Assembly (NCBI GenBank): GCA_013368445.1
Contig: JAACJO010000013.1
Span: 310,001 to 374,000 of the forward strand
DNA length: 64,000 bases
Origin: Leucocoprinus leucothites
Lineage: Eukaryota > Basidiomycota > Agaricomycetes > Agaricales > Agaricaceae
Reading direction: 5' to 3'
In this document: positions 49,060 through 59,921 of the stretch, one piece after another
Position numbering within the stretch: the first letter of the stretch is position 1
How the letters are laid out: every line of letters starts with the position of its first letter
Position numbers and translations under genes: made by a program
Notes under the pieces: generated by a model
What the model was told of the DNA's origin: nothing
Databases searched by the model: none
What the model saw: only the letters and a program-made list of their open reading frames with translations

Positions 49060-50064
49060 GACAATAGCATTCGTAAGTGCACCGGGCTGTAATATAGATG
49101 GGTCACAAAGCAAACGGGGGAGTGCAGTCCTCTACAAGTCCCAGTCGTTTAAATAGTGACCTGCACCGCTGAGTGGTTCTGAATATCGAGCCGCATGGAG
49201 ATGGTTGGTCGATCTAGTGGTGACTTAGCTGTGAAGCGGCAGAGTATTAAATCTTTATCAGAGAAGTAGAGTAATTGTCAATTTTAACTCGTAGCGTAAT
49301 CTCCGAACAACCAATTAGCAAACCTTCGGTAGAATCGAAATGATGACGAGTTTAGTATGTTCATAGCTGTTCAAAGTCTGTGGTGTACACAATGAGCTTG
49401 TGAACAGCAGGCCGAAAGGAAGACAGAACCAGAATGTGTTCATTGATCCGAAGCTGACCAGGGTTCTGATACCCTGTTCAGTGTTAATGGAGCTGTTATT
49501 TTCGAATGCTGAATAAGGAAAAACCGTTGTAGATCATTGGAGCACTGACCTTGGCCCGAAGTGGAGGGAGCAGTGCAAATAAAAAGTGTTCTGAACTGAG
49601 ATCCGCGGGGTGTTGCGACGAATCGGCGAGCAAAAGATAATGGAATAGCAATAGCATAGAAACAGCAAAGCCTACATCACTTCTCTCTGCTGTTGGGGTA
49701 GAAGTGATCCTTTCCAGAGCTGACTAACAAAATGGTGTTTTATAAAAGACTCCAAGGAGTAAAGAGGGTCCTCGTGGAGAGGAAGCCGCGACCGAGTCTC
49801 AAGTAAGCTTAAACACGACGCCGATTAGTGGAAGAGACTGATTTGTTAACAGCCATGTACAGGTGTTGAATAGCCATTCTGGAGTCCCCCACGAGGACAT
49901 GCGGTGGCCACCAAGGAGAACTATTAGCTGGTCTCGTGGTTGGCAGGGTCCTTGTGTGAGGCTCATAGTAGTCTTGAGGTAATCCATTCATTTAATCAAA
50001 TCTTTGGTATATTTCCTGTCGAGTATAGTTCTAGAACGACCGCAACCCAGTCCCGTCCTCCTGC
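49060..50064. other. 1-kb intergenic region
   Basis: Upstream of the DUF6534 gene and downstream of the carboxylase subunit gene. A TATTTAAA on the minus strand near 49147-49154 could serve the DUF6534 gene. A minus-strand frame about 49330-49520 (TLVSFGSMNTFWFCLPFGLL) is hydrophobic and might be a fragment of another membrane-protein gene. Confidence 0.4.
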
Positions 50065-52483
50065 TCATAGCCTGCTCGTTCCTGTAGGTTTAACAACGCA
50101 AACCAGCGTTCCCTCTCCCAAAATGACACCGGTCCGCAAACCCCTTCCAACCCTCTCTATCATACCATCATAAGGTGCCACCACCGTATTTTCCATCTTC
50201 ATCACACTCATAACAATGAGCGTCTCCCTTTTTTCACCCTCTTCTTACCGTCCTCTGTAGCCTTCAACGCATCGTGTACTTCGACAACCTTCCGGTCAGG
50301 GGTGCTGCGACCTGTTGTGGATCGTTCGGATCCGCAAGCTCAAACCCTCCACTACCGCCAATGGCTGCTGAGGCCGACTGTGAGAGTGAAAAGGTGAGTG
50401 GAGTGGGTGATAGTGTGCTTTGCAACACGCCTGAGAGTTTCTCGGGGAAAGCATTATGAGCGATCGATGTGAGCGTGAGCGTGTGCTTCTTAGATTCTTG
50501 CACTGATCCGGAGGCGAGAGGCGCTGATGACAACGATGTCGATGTCGAAGAGGGTGAGATAGTGAGGTAGAATAGGGAGCCGGGTTGTAGTAGCGTATTC
50601 GCGCCTGAAGTGGGCATTGGCCCACCCGGGCTGGCGGGATGGTCCTCCTGTTGCAGGTCAAGTATATCGCGCAGTCCGGGGATTTCTTTACTTTGGCCTC
50701 TGGCGTCGGATTTCCGGAGGCCCAAAATAGTATCCAGGTGTCTCTCTAACCAAAGAGTGTCAATCGCTCCACTTCTCCAATCAGGATGATCTAGTACGCC
50801 AATGAGAACGTTAATGTTCGTCTTGATTTTGCCGTCGGCACCAAAAGTGAGCTCCCTCAAGGCTCTCTGGGCTTTTTGCGTGGCTTCATCAAAAGACCCG
50901 CCACGAACAATAATCTTCGCTAGTAGTGAGTCAAAGTCCGTCCCGACTACCCAACTAGATATACGTCGGGATGATGTGGAAGAGAGCCAGGTATCGATGC
51001 GGACTCCATGACCAGCAGGCCATTGGAGATCAGAGCCGTAAATAGTCCCAGGACTGAGCGAGAAGCCGTTCTCGGGGTTCTCGGCTGTGAGACGGAGTTG
51101 AATGGAAGTGGATGATGGCGGCGGAGGTGGACTAGCGAGTGATAGGGATGAGAGGGTAGTGTTTGAGGAGGGAGAGAATAGGAGGAGCTGTGCTCGAACG
51201 AGATCAACGTCCATAACCTCCTCTAAATATGGACAGGTCAGACTCGGGACTCTTGAGTCGAGTTGGGATCTCATACCGGTGATGGTGTGCTCGACCTGTA
51301 CGCGAGGGTTGATCTCTAGGAAGACCCACTCATAGGTAGATGCATTAACAAGGAACTCAAAGGTGCCCAAGCCCTTGTACCTCAGATGCCTCGCAATCTT
51401 GAGCGAAGCAGCGACTAAGGGCTGGACTGCTGACCGGGGAGACGTGATGGAGCCACCTGGAGGCAATATTGATTGAGCCTAGAATCAAGAGCGAAACTGT
51501 GGCCATCATACCTCGACTATCTTTTGGAATCTGGAACAAGAGCAAATGAGATCAGGGTGTCACGTACATTTCGGCGACGAGCGCACCTACGTTGAACACT
51601 GCATTCGCGCTCCCAGAAATGGTTTGCAGCACCCGTACCATCACCGATAACTTGAATCTCGATATGCTTCCAACCTGGACCTGTCAGGGCCTTCTCCGCG
51701 AAAACTTGTCCTGACGGACTTTCTCCCATGCATCTTCGGTCGAAAAACTGACTTTAACGCCCGTCAGCTCAGGAGGCACATACACACACCTTTTGAATGC
51801 TTCCTCGACTCCTGATGCCTCGTTGACAAAGCGAATACCACGTCCCCCTCCGCCGTCCAGAGCCTTGATCATGACAGGATAGTGTACTTCAGAGCGCGAC
51901 GCAAAAGATCGTACATCGTCGCTGGATTTGACACGAATTCCGGGTGCCACCTGGACACCTAATGACGCTGCGAGATCGCGGGAAAGCACCTTGTCTCCTG
52001 CAAGACGAAGGGTGTCAGCGGTCGGTCCAACGAATGTGATAGGCGGCTGGAGCTGAGCGAGAGCATTCGCAAGCGCTGGAGATTCACTGAGGAATCCATA
52101 TCCTGGGTGTACATGTGTACAATGATTTCTGGAAGAAATATGGCATGATTAAATATTGCTCTGCTTGAAATACGGGAATAAAAACATACGTGACGGCGAT
52201 TTCAACAATGGCAGCAACGTCCATGTACTGAGCTACATCGCTCAATTTGACTGCCTCATCCGCATATGTCGCATGGCTTGCGTCAAGGGCAGGTTCCGTT
52301 GTATACAATGCTACAGTGCGCCAGCCAAGTTCTCTTGCAGAACGGAGAACCCGAATAGCAACTATCCATGATTGGTGACCGCGTATGGTGATGGTAAGAA
52401 GCAAGCCAGTAAACAAAGACGATCACGACATTTGAAAACTCACTTTCGCCACGATTCGCGACTAGGACTTTGGGCGCCAACAT
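50065..52483 (-). CDS. Biotin carboxylase/biotin carrier subunit of an acyl-CoA carboxylase
   Basis: ATP-dependent carboxylation of biotin; partner of the carboxyltransferase encoded divergently at 52684. It starts MLAPKVLVANRGE; the exon joins IAIRVLRSARELGWRTVAL. ATP-grasp features: HPGYGFLSESPALANAL, MIKALDGGGGRGIRFVNEA, ERECSVQRR, FLEINPRVQVEHTIT. The carrier domain holds the biotinyl-lysine motif SVMKMENTVVAPYDGMIERV. A long Ser-rich linker separates them. Layout matches the alpha subunits of 3-methylcrotonyl- or propionyl-CoA carboxylases; the substrate is not set. Two one-base frame breaks are seen: near 51439 (VAPSRLP to RSAVQPLV) and near 50228 (before GETLIVM). These need checking, since otherwise all motifs are intact. 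Confidence 0.8.
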
Positions 52484-52683
52484 GTTCGCGTGTCTCTCTG
52501 CACTTCGGAATCCAGAGTGTGGGGTAAGGATATCGTGGGTGTTATGAAGGATTCTATCACCAGGACGTTTATTCGGCGGTTCCGGCAACTACTTATCCCG
52601 AACTATATCATCTGCAGACAACAGAGACCCGTGGCAATAGGAGGCTTGGTGCCATACCGACTCTGCTATCATATACCGGAGTC
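52484..52683. promoter_or_regulatory. Bidirectional promoter of the carboxylase gene pair
   Basis: Only 200 bp separate the divergent ATGs of the biotin carboxylase subunit (-) and the carboxyltransferase subunit (+), suggesting shared control of two subunits of one enzyme. No specific factor site is assigned. Confidence 0.6.
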
Positions 52684-54932
52684 ATGTCACCCAAGGACGC
52701 GAAAACCAAAAACCACGATCAAGAGGATGATCTTACAAGTTGGGAGGTGCATCTCGCTAGCCATTCAGAGGAAAGTACCCTAACTAATACATGCCTACAG
52801 TACCCCCTATCTCAGTTACGAGCCTTGCAGGCCTCCATACGCACCCCAAACCCGGAGAATCCTGGTTACATTCGGCAAAAAGCAAACAACAAACTCTGGG
52901 TACACGACCGCATTGCGAAGCTCTTAGACAAAGCTTCATTTGAGGAAGTCGGCTCAATAAGTGGAAAGCCTGCAGAGAATGGAAATCCGCGAGAGTTTAT
53001 ACCTGCGTTTGTCCTCAAATTACTCACAAGGATCAGGACTCACGACGATATAGTAACTGTGTCATGGGATGGGGAAGCATTCAAAGTCGCAAGGTTTTTG
53101 TAACCGCCGACGACTTCAGTGTTCGTGGTGGACATGCTGACGGAGGGATCCAAGGTAAAGCAGGTTATGGAGAGGTATAGCCCCTTTTGCCATTGTTCTC
53201 GGTTACAAGTCCTTACCGCTTGCAGACTTTAGCTCGACGAGCACGAGTACCAATCGTATGTATCATTTCATACCCCTCGTCATTTATGTGAATTGTATCG
53301 ATATTATTTTTGTAGATCCGTTTGCTCGATGGCTCCAGCGGCGGAGGAAGTGTAGCGACGTGTACGTCCTTCTCTCACAAAGCACCCGCTTACCTATTCA
53401 ACTCCTAACTGTGCTCCAGACCTCACTATGGGAGCAACGTACATTCCCAGTCTCGCAGGTCTTGGCCAAAGCATCGACGCAATGGCAGTCGTACCAGTGA
53501 CCTCTGCACTCTTGGGGCCCGTTGTCGGTCTCGCAGCTGCCAAAACCGCCTTAGGACATTTCAGTGTCATGGTCAAAGGACTTAGTCAACTATTTGCCGC
53601 TGGCCCTCCCGTGGTACGCCAAGCGACATTCGAGGACCTTTCAAAAGAGGCATTAGGTGGTTGGGAGATCCACGCAACGAATGGTTCGGTTGACAATGTC
53701 GCCGAATCGGAAGAGGATGCATTTGATCAGATTAGGCGATTTTTGTCGTACCTGCCTACTTCGATTTTCATGTTGCCGCCTATTGTGAATATGAGCGATA
53801 GGAAGGAGAGGAGAGAAGAGGAGCTGCTGAGTATCATACCTAGAAGGAGGACGAGACCCTATGATATTCGGAGGTTGATCGAGTTGGTTGTGGATAAAGA
53901 GGGCGAAACCGGGAAGACAAGCTTCTTCGAGATTGGTGCGACTTGGGGAAGGAATATCGTGACCGGATTTGCAAGACTGGATGGACGACCTATTGGTGTG
54001 CTTTCGAGCAATTGCAAATCCAATGGAGGTATATATGTCTCAATTGCACCCCCTCCATGTCCAGGGTTGAACCATTTCAATAGGCGCAATTGATGCTTTC
54101 GGCAGCCAAAAAACTACGCGTTTCGCTAACCTATGTGATCATTTCAAGTAAGCCTGCCTTGCCCTCCTCTCGAAATCCTTTCTTAGCCACTGTTCGCATC
54201 CCCCGTATTATAGCCTCCCCGTTCTGAACTTGGTCGATCAACCTGGATTCGCTGTTGGTTCGTCATTCCTTTACCATCGCATTACAGCGTCTAACAGTCT
54301 GCTTCAGGCTCAGTTGCCGAGAAGATAGCAACAATAAGACACGGAGCAGCAGCTCTCGCAGCTCTATATCAAGCCTCAGTTCCAATATTTACCATTATCA
54401 TTCGCCGCGCATTTGGTGTCGCAGGCTCAGCATTCGCTGAACCAGATGATGGATGGGGTAAGCGCGTTGCTTGGTACGTCTCGAATACCCTTTGCCTCTA
54501 TGACCTGTTCTGCTCACCACTCCATGTTCCATTCTTCTGAAGGCCTTCTGGAGACTGGGGTAGTCTGCCATTGGAAGGCGGAATTGAAGCAGCCTATAAA
54601 CGACAGCTAGACGCTGCGAAATCTCTAGAAGAACGTGAACAGCTTATGAACGATTTGCTTGCCAAGTTTGAGGATGTTAGAAGTCCGATCAAGACTGCGC
54701 ATAAGTTTGGAGTTGAGGAGATTATTGATCCAGGGATACGAGGCCAATGGCTTGCGAGGTGAATATCTTCCTTCATGAGCGTAATTTTCTTGGGCGTAAC
54801 TTGCTGACATCTTTGTCATCTCAGTGGGCGGTTCACATGTACGATAATGTGTTACCCCAACTTGTCACACTTAAGCGGGCTAGGTTTGGATGGGATGCGA
54901 AACCCTCAAGTGGAAAAGGGTATAAGTTATGA
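52684..54932 (+). CDS. Carboxyltransferase (beta) subunit of an acyl-CoA carboxylase
   Basis: Transfers the carboxyl group from carboxybiotin to an acyl-CoA. It starts MSPKDAKTKNHDQEDDLTSW, and RIAKLLDKASFEEVGSISGK is typical of MCCB/PCCB-type subunits. A 50-nt intron leads to NCVMGWGSIQSRKVFVTADD, then FSVRGGHADGGIQGKAGYGE. The crotonase-fold oxyanion elements are IRLLDGSSGGGSVAT and, later, IIIRRAFGVAGSAFAEPDDG. Middle motifs are MGATYIPSLAGLGQSIDAM and AAKTALGHFSVMVKGL. The end reads FGWDAKPSSGKGYKL with TGA at 54930-54932. About ten exons. No break was found in the parts traced. Adjacent, divergent biotin carboxylase supports a shared complex, probably mitochondrial in branched-chain or odd-chain acyl-CoA breakdown. 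Confidence 0.82.
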
Positions 54933-55062
54933 TTGTGAGTTGGGAGTCTCCTCATCATCTTTAGTGGTACCGCCTAACAGTATACAGCGCCCCTTCTTTG
55001 ATTACAGATACTAGTCATCAAGGTTCAGCGCTAAGCTGGTTTACGCGCCTTCTCTATGGCCT

Positions 55063-56460
55063 CTAGGCAACTTCCACCCACTTATTACCGCAATTGAGGC
55101 AGCTACGATCGAGTCTATCAGAACTACAACCAACCCACCACCAACAAAGAAGACACTTACATTGTGAAAGTCTGGACGCACATAACGAGTAGTGAGCCCT
55201 CAATATGTTATCTTAGTCAACTATTAGTGCCTACCTTCGCGCGAATCGATTGTGTTCCAATCTCAATGGAGAAAGACCGAACTCTTCGGTGTTTACACCT
55301 CGGGCATTCGACCGTGTCTGTTTCTTCGACGTCTTTCAAGAGTCCTTCCCGACCAATGTCCACTCGAGAAGAATTCTAGGAATTGTCAAGATTAACTTAG
55401 CAAGCTGGTGGGAGCAACGCACCACACCCTTCATCCAATCTGCAACTTGTACACCCCATTCCTCCCCTTCGCCGCTCGACAACGCACAACCGAGACTAAT
55501 ATGATTATGATCTTTGACCATATCCATCTCGACAGGCTCTTCAAGGTGCCATTCAAGCAGTCTTCGATAACGTACATTCTCCTCAATAAGCCACTTTGGC
55601 TCAAACTGAGCAGTGATAAATTTTAATCTCGGAATTTTGTCCTTCGGCAGCCAAGCGAAGGATCTGATTAAGAGCGAAACTGCTGAATTTTCTCTCGCAT
55701 TTTCCTCTGTGCCCCAATGCAATTCGTAGATTCCCGGTCCGTTTTCATTGGTCCGGAAATAGTGATATATTCCCGAGACCAACACAACTCCTTTGATTCT
55801 CCTACGGAGGTCCGAGTCAACAGGGAGCAAGGTTGGGTGGAACAAGAATGTCGCAAGATGCACGGCGCCTGCTGATTGACCAATGACGAACAATGAGTCG
55901 ATGCCCGGGCTCGGTGTTGTACTAGAGACGAGTTCGGATGCATTAGACACCGTCCATTGAATTGCTTGTAATATGTCCTCTATTGCTGAAGGATATCGGT
56001 GCTGCGGAGCGAGTCGGTAGTCGGGGATGACTGTAAGGAATCCCTGTCGAGCGAAGAACGATCCAAGGCAGCCATAGCCGAGACCTAGAGGAGGTCCACT
56101 GCCGCGGTCTCCTGAGACAAAGCCACCGCCATAGATGAAAAATAAGATGGGCGTTGGACCTTCTGTAGCGGCTTTAGTTGGTGGATAATAGACATCGAGC
56201 TACGAGTTTCATAATTGAATCCTTTTCATGATTATAAAACGACAAAAAACTCACATAGTGGCGATCTGTCTGTCCAAACTGGAATGATCTCTTCACCACC
56301 GAAGTGATCAATGAGCGATTCTTTTCAAGGACAGGCTCGAACGCCACAAGCGCTTTCGAAATACATGAGACTGACGTTGTCAATGATATAAGGATGGGTA
56401 CATACTGAGTTCCCTTGTGAGAATTAAATCATTCCATGGGATAGCTGGTATTTGGTCCAT
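55063..56460 (-). CDS. Alpha/beta-hydrolase fused to a C-terminal zinc ribbon, copy 1
   Basis: Starts MDQIPAIPWNDLILTREL at 56460. Exons then give SFQFGQTDRHY and LDVYYPPTKAATEGPTPILF. The oxyanion loop is YGGGFVSGD (Tyr for the usual His), the nucleophile elbow FVIGQSAGAVHLA, and a late VKDHNHISL supplies the His; this is the kynurenine-formamidase/BD-FAE type of fold. After ADWMKGV a 47-nt intron joins in phase 0 to a 141-nt exon (55235-55375) with VEETDTVECPRCKHRRVRSF. An 11-nt micro-exon (55161-55171) follows, then a 40-nt exon giving CLNCGNKWVEVA and TAG. CPxC...CxxCGxxW is a TFIIS-like zinc ribbon. The hydrolase frame alone could read on to a TGA at 55336 if the intron is retained. Fusion is supported by the identical exon plan in copy 2. 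Confidence 0.65.
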
Positions 56461-56839
56461 GAGTCACTAGTAGATGAAGAAGCCCAGGGGAGTCACTGCT
56501 TTGGTATCAATTTCTCGGATGGGAGCCGTGACTTCCAACTGCCACTTTATGTGCTGTATATATATTCATTCTCTAGACGATGCTTACCAAGTCACTCCAT
56601 GAGAATGCATCTCGGGACGGCTCCATCAAATGCTAGCCTGCCGAAGGTGCGGGCAATTTCGGGTGTGTTTCTGGGCGGAGGGTTATTTTTACTGATAGTA
56701 TGTAGCTTTTGATTTATAACAAATCAACTTTCAGGTTACCAGATGTACTTCCTAGGCACTCATTCTGAGGATCAAAACAGCTTAGGTGCACTGTAGCGTT
56801 CATAACCCTGCTATGCTTCTAAACATTGTCTGAGGCATC
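56461..56839. other. Spacer between hydrolase copies
   Basis: Promoter of copy 1 and 3' flank of copy 2. No gene supported. Confidence 0.5.
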
Positions 56840-58278
56840 TTAGGATGATTGCATCCACTTTTTACCGCAGTTAAGGCATCTATGGGCGAGTTGATTAGAT
56901 TATGGGGAGCGCGACTCAGGATGGTGAACACATACATTGAAAATGTCTTAAAAAGGGAGGGAATGTTCATTATCAGCGATTCATTACGAGGAGGCTGAAG
57001 CCAAGGAACAAGTCACCTGGGAGCGAAGCGATTTGGTCCCAATTTCAATAGAGAATGAACGAATCTCTCTCTTTTGACATCCCGGACACTCCTGAGTATC
57101 CGTTTTCTCAACTCCGGCCAAAGTTTCCGTTTCTGGAGCCGAGTGGACATTCTAGGAAGAAAATGAGAATACTAGTCAGTCTCCCTCGGATGGAAGAAAA
57201 ATGGCACTAGACTTACTCCATGAACTACACTCCTGATCCAATTGGCAGCTCGCATGCCCCATTCTTCGCCTTCCCCGCTCGATAACGCACAATTTAGGCT
57301 AACATGATTGTGATCCTTGACCACATCCAACCTAACAGGTTTTCCTAAATGCCACTCGAGCAACCGCCAGTAGTCCAATCCCATATTCATTATCCACTCC
57401 GGCTCAAATTGGGCCACAACGAGTAATATCTCTGGCAATCTCTCCTTCGGTAGCCAGTCGATTGATCTGATGAGAAGTGATACCGCTGAGTTTTCTCTTG
57501 CGTTCTCCTCTGACCCCCAGTGTGCTTCGAATACTCCATCTCCAGCCTTGCTACTATAATGGTAAGGGCCCGAAACCAATACAATACCTTTAATTCTTCT
57601 ACGAAGGTCTGAGTCGAGTGGAATTAGATTCGGATGGAAGATAGATGTCGCAACATGAACTGCGCCAGCTGAGTGGCCCATGATGAACAATGACTCCAGA
57701 TCTGGGCTTGGAGTCGTCTCCGAAGTGAGTTCTGAGCGATGGACAACGTCCATTGAATGGCTTGGAGCACGTCTCTAATCGCACTAGGGTACTGGAATTC
57801 TGGAGCAAGATGATAATCGGGTATGATGGTAAGGAAGCCTTGCCTAGCGAAGAACGATCCCAGGCAGCTGTAGACTAAGTCCATAGGAGGAGGTCGATTT
57901 CGAGCCCCCGTCACAAAGCCACCGCCATATACAAAAAATAGGATTGGCGTTGGGTCACCAGATATGGCTTGACTTGGTGGGTAGTAGATGTCAAGCTAAC
58001 AAACGGGCAGCCTGAGCAGTCTGTTTTTTTGATGTGCTTAGATAGCTGGTGGACTCACATAGTGACGATCAGTCTCTCCATACTTGATAGCTTTCTTGGA
58101 AACCGAAGTGATGAAAGGCCGGTTCTTCTCAAGAAGGGGTTGGAAAGCGGCGAGAGCTGGTAGGCAGGTTCAACAAGTCTGAGAGAGATTTGATCACGCA
58201 CACGCAAATATGGCACATACTAGGCTCTGCTGTTATCATTGGGCTGATGTTCCATGGGATGGCTGATATCCTGTCCAT
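56840..58278 (-). pseudogene. Alpha/beta-hydrolase plus zinc ribbon, copy 2, one frame break
   Basis: Tandem paralogue of copy 1 with the same exon plan. It starts MDRISAIPWNISPMITAEPS at 58278. Then come YYPPSQAISGDPTPILFFVY, YGGGFVTGA, IMGHSAGAVHVATSIFHPN, and VKDHNHVSLNCALSSGEG. One base is missing near 57735 relative to copy 1 (between QAIQWT and the SELTSETTPSP segment), so the frame is broken. Beyond it the hydrolase, the 135-nt zinc-ribbon exon (57017-57151; VEKTDTQECPGCQKREIRSF), the 11-nt micro-exon (56936-56946) and the 40-nt final exon (CLNCGKKWMQSS) are all well kept. A recent single lesion or an assembly indel would both fit. Confidence 0.65.
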
Positions 58279-58955
58279 AACAAATTTGAGATAGCGAGGG
58301 TTTCGACGGACCCGTGTCTAAGCCTTTTCGGTGTTTTGTGGGGAAAATGCTATATCCAGTCAGCATCATAGTCGTGCGAGAGACCACCTCTAAAAGGGAC
58401 TTCGCCTTTTGCAGGTGTCCAGTTACACATCACAGAGGACTATTCATGGAAGTAGCTGATACATACAACTCGGACAGCAATGGACATACTCGGAGGATGT
58501 ACCATGCGGGCATTGAATCACTGATATTCAGGGGATGAATGTTGAACGTTCAATCTCCTGGTCAGCGCTTTTGAGTTAACGACTTTGATTCACTTACCTA
58601 TAGTTACTACCGTAGCCTATATACAATAAGTATATCACTTTTGTTCTTTTGACGCGTCAATTCCTTTCTTCGAACCTCCGTGGCCGCCTGAGGAGTGGAA
58701 ATGGATACAATGAAAGGGCGAAATGCCAAGGGCAAATGCCATCAAGTGTTAAATAGTACAGAACGACACAAGGGGAACCCTACATAATACAAGACCAGCA
58801 TATGTGATAAAGGAGAGAGAAAGGGCTAGGTGGAAGGGGAGGAGAACATGTAGCTAAAAGGAAAGAAGCATGGGAACGATTCGTAGACCATTAAATGCAG
58901 TGAAGAGAAACCCTAAAAGCAAACAAAATACCACATAATCCATTCCTCCCGAACA
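58279..58955. other. Intergenic region, left end of NACHT duplication
   Basis: From about 58473 rightward the sequence matches 62558 onward (period 4,085 bp). It includes a 12-bp perfect palindrome TTGAACGTTCAA (58542-58553). No gene supported. Confidence 0.6.
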
Positions 58956-59921
58956 TCACGATTCTGTCCAGTTCTTGTCCAGCCATGCCTGATATTCGGA
59001 TATTTGTTCTTCAGAGGGCGGGTTACCGGCTTTCAACAATTCTAAACGATATTTTTTTCCCGGACCACAATCAGTGAAGAAGAATAGTATTGCCCACTGA
59101 CCACACCCAACAAAAAAGAATTCTTTGAAACGCGAGGATTCAGGCAGCGTTGACTCTTCCACCTGGACAAATATCGAAATAGAATATTGGCATTTTTGAC
59201 GTCCGATGCATGGTTTGTCAGGAGCTTGACGTATTCAAGAAGTTGGAAGTCTATGTCGTTGGATGGCTCTGTGCGAACTAAATCATCCGAAGGGTACTGT
59301 TTCGTCCTCATAAAATCAGATTCTGAGTGGAGAGGGTAGTTTCAAATCTCACATGTTGGAGGATCCAGCAAACAAGATACATGAGTTTCTCTGGTTCCTC
59401 TGTTTGTAGAATAGGCCGAAAGGCAATATCCCGGAGTCGGGCCAAGACTCTGTCACTCTTGTACTTGAGACCCCACTTTAAAGACGTCAGGGCCTTTGTT
59501 TGAACCTGTTGGGTGACGTCTGCCGAGATGGACTCGTGAGGTGCGCCGGACTCCAGGTCAGACCCTGTAAGGAGGTGGGCTTGTTTAGGCGCCTCTTGCT
59601 AGCAGTCCCGCCTAGCTATGATTAATCTCAGAAGTATCAAACTACACATTAGGCACTTACTATCGTCAGAATTCAAAAGTACTGTAAAGACTCGATACCA
59701 GTCTAGGTATGTTTCAGCAACAACTTCAAAAGCCCAATCATCCTTGAGTGCAAACTTCCCAGAACGAATGGGGTTGCGGAGGTAGTCCCGAACGATGCGT
59801 GATAGAAGCTCAGTCGCTTTTCATATGCATCCTCTGGTGCCGGAACTTGTACCACCGAATGAAGCCTAGATAAAGCGCTATAGAAAACATCTCGTTCCAA
59901 TCGAAGGAAATTGCATAAGGC
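58473..59921. repeat. NACHT duplication unit, left copy
   Basis: Closely matches 62558-64000; the offset is constant at 4,085 at the left border and at the stop codons (58956 versus 63041). It covers the 3' flank and the 3' exons of the NACHT genes. The true right end lies beyond the window for the partner. Confidence 0.85.
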
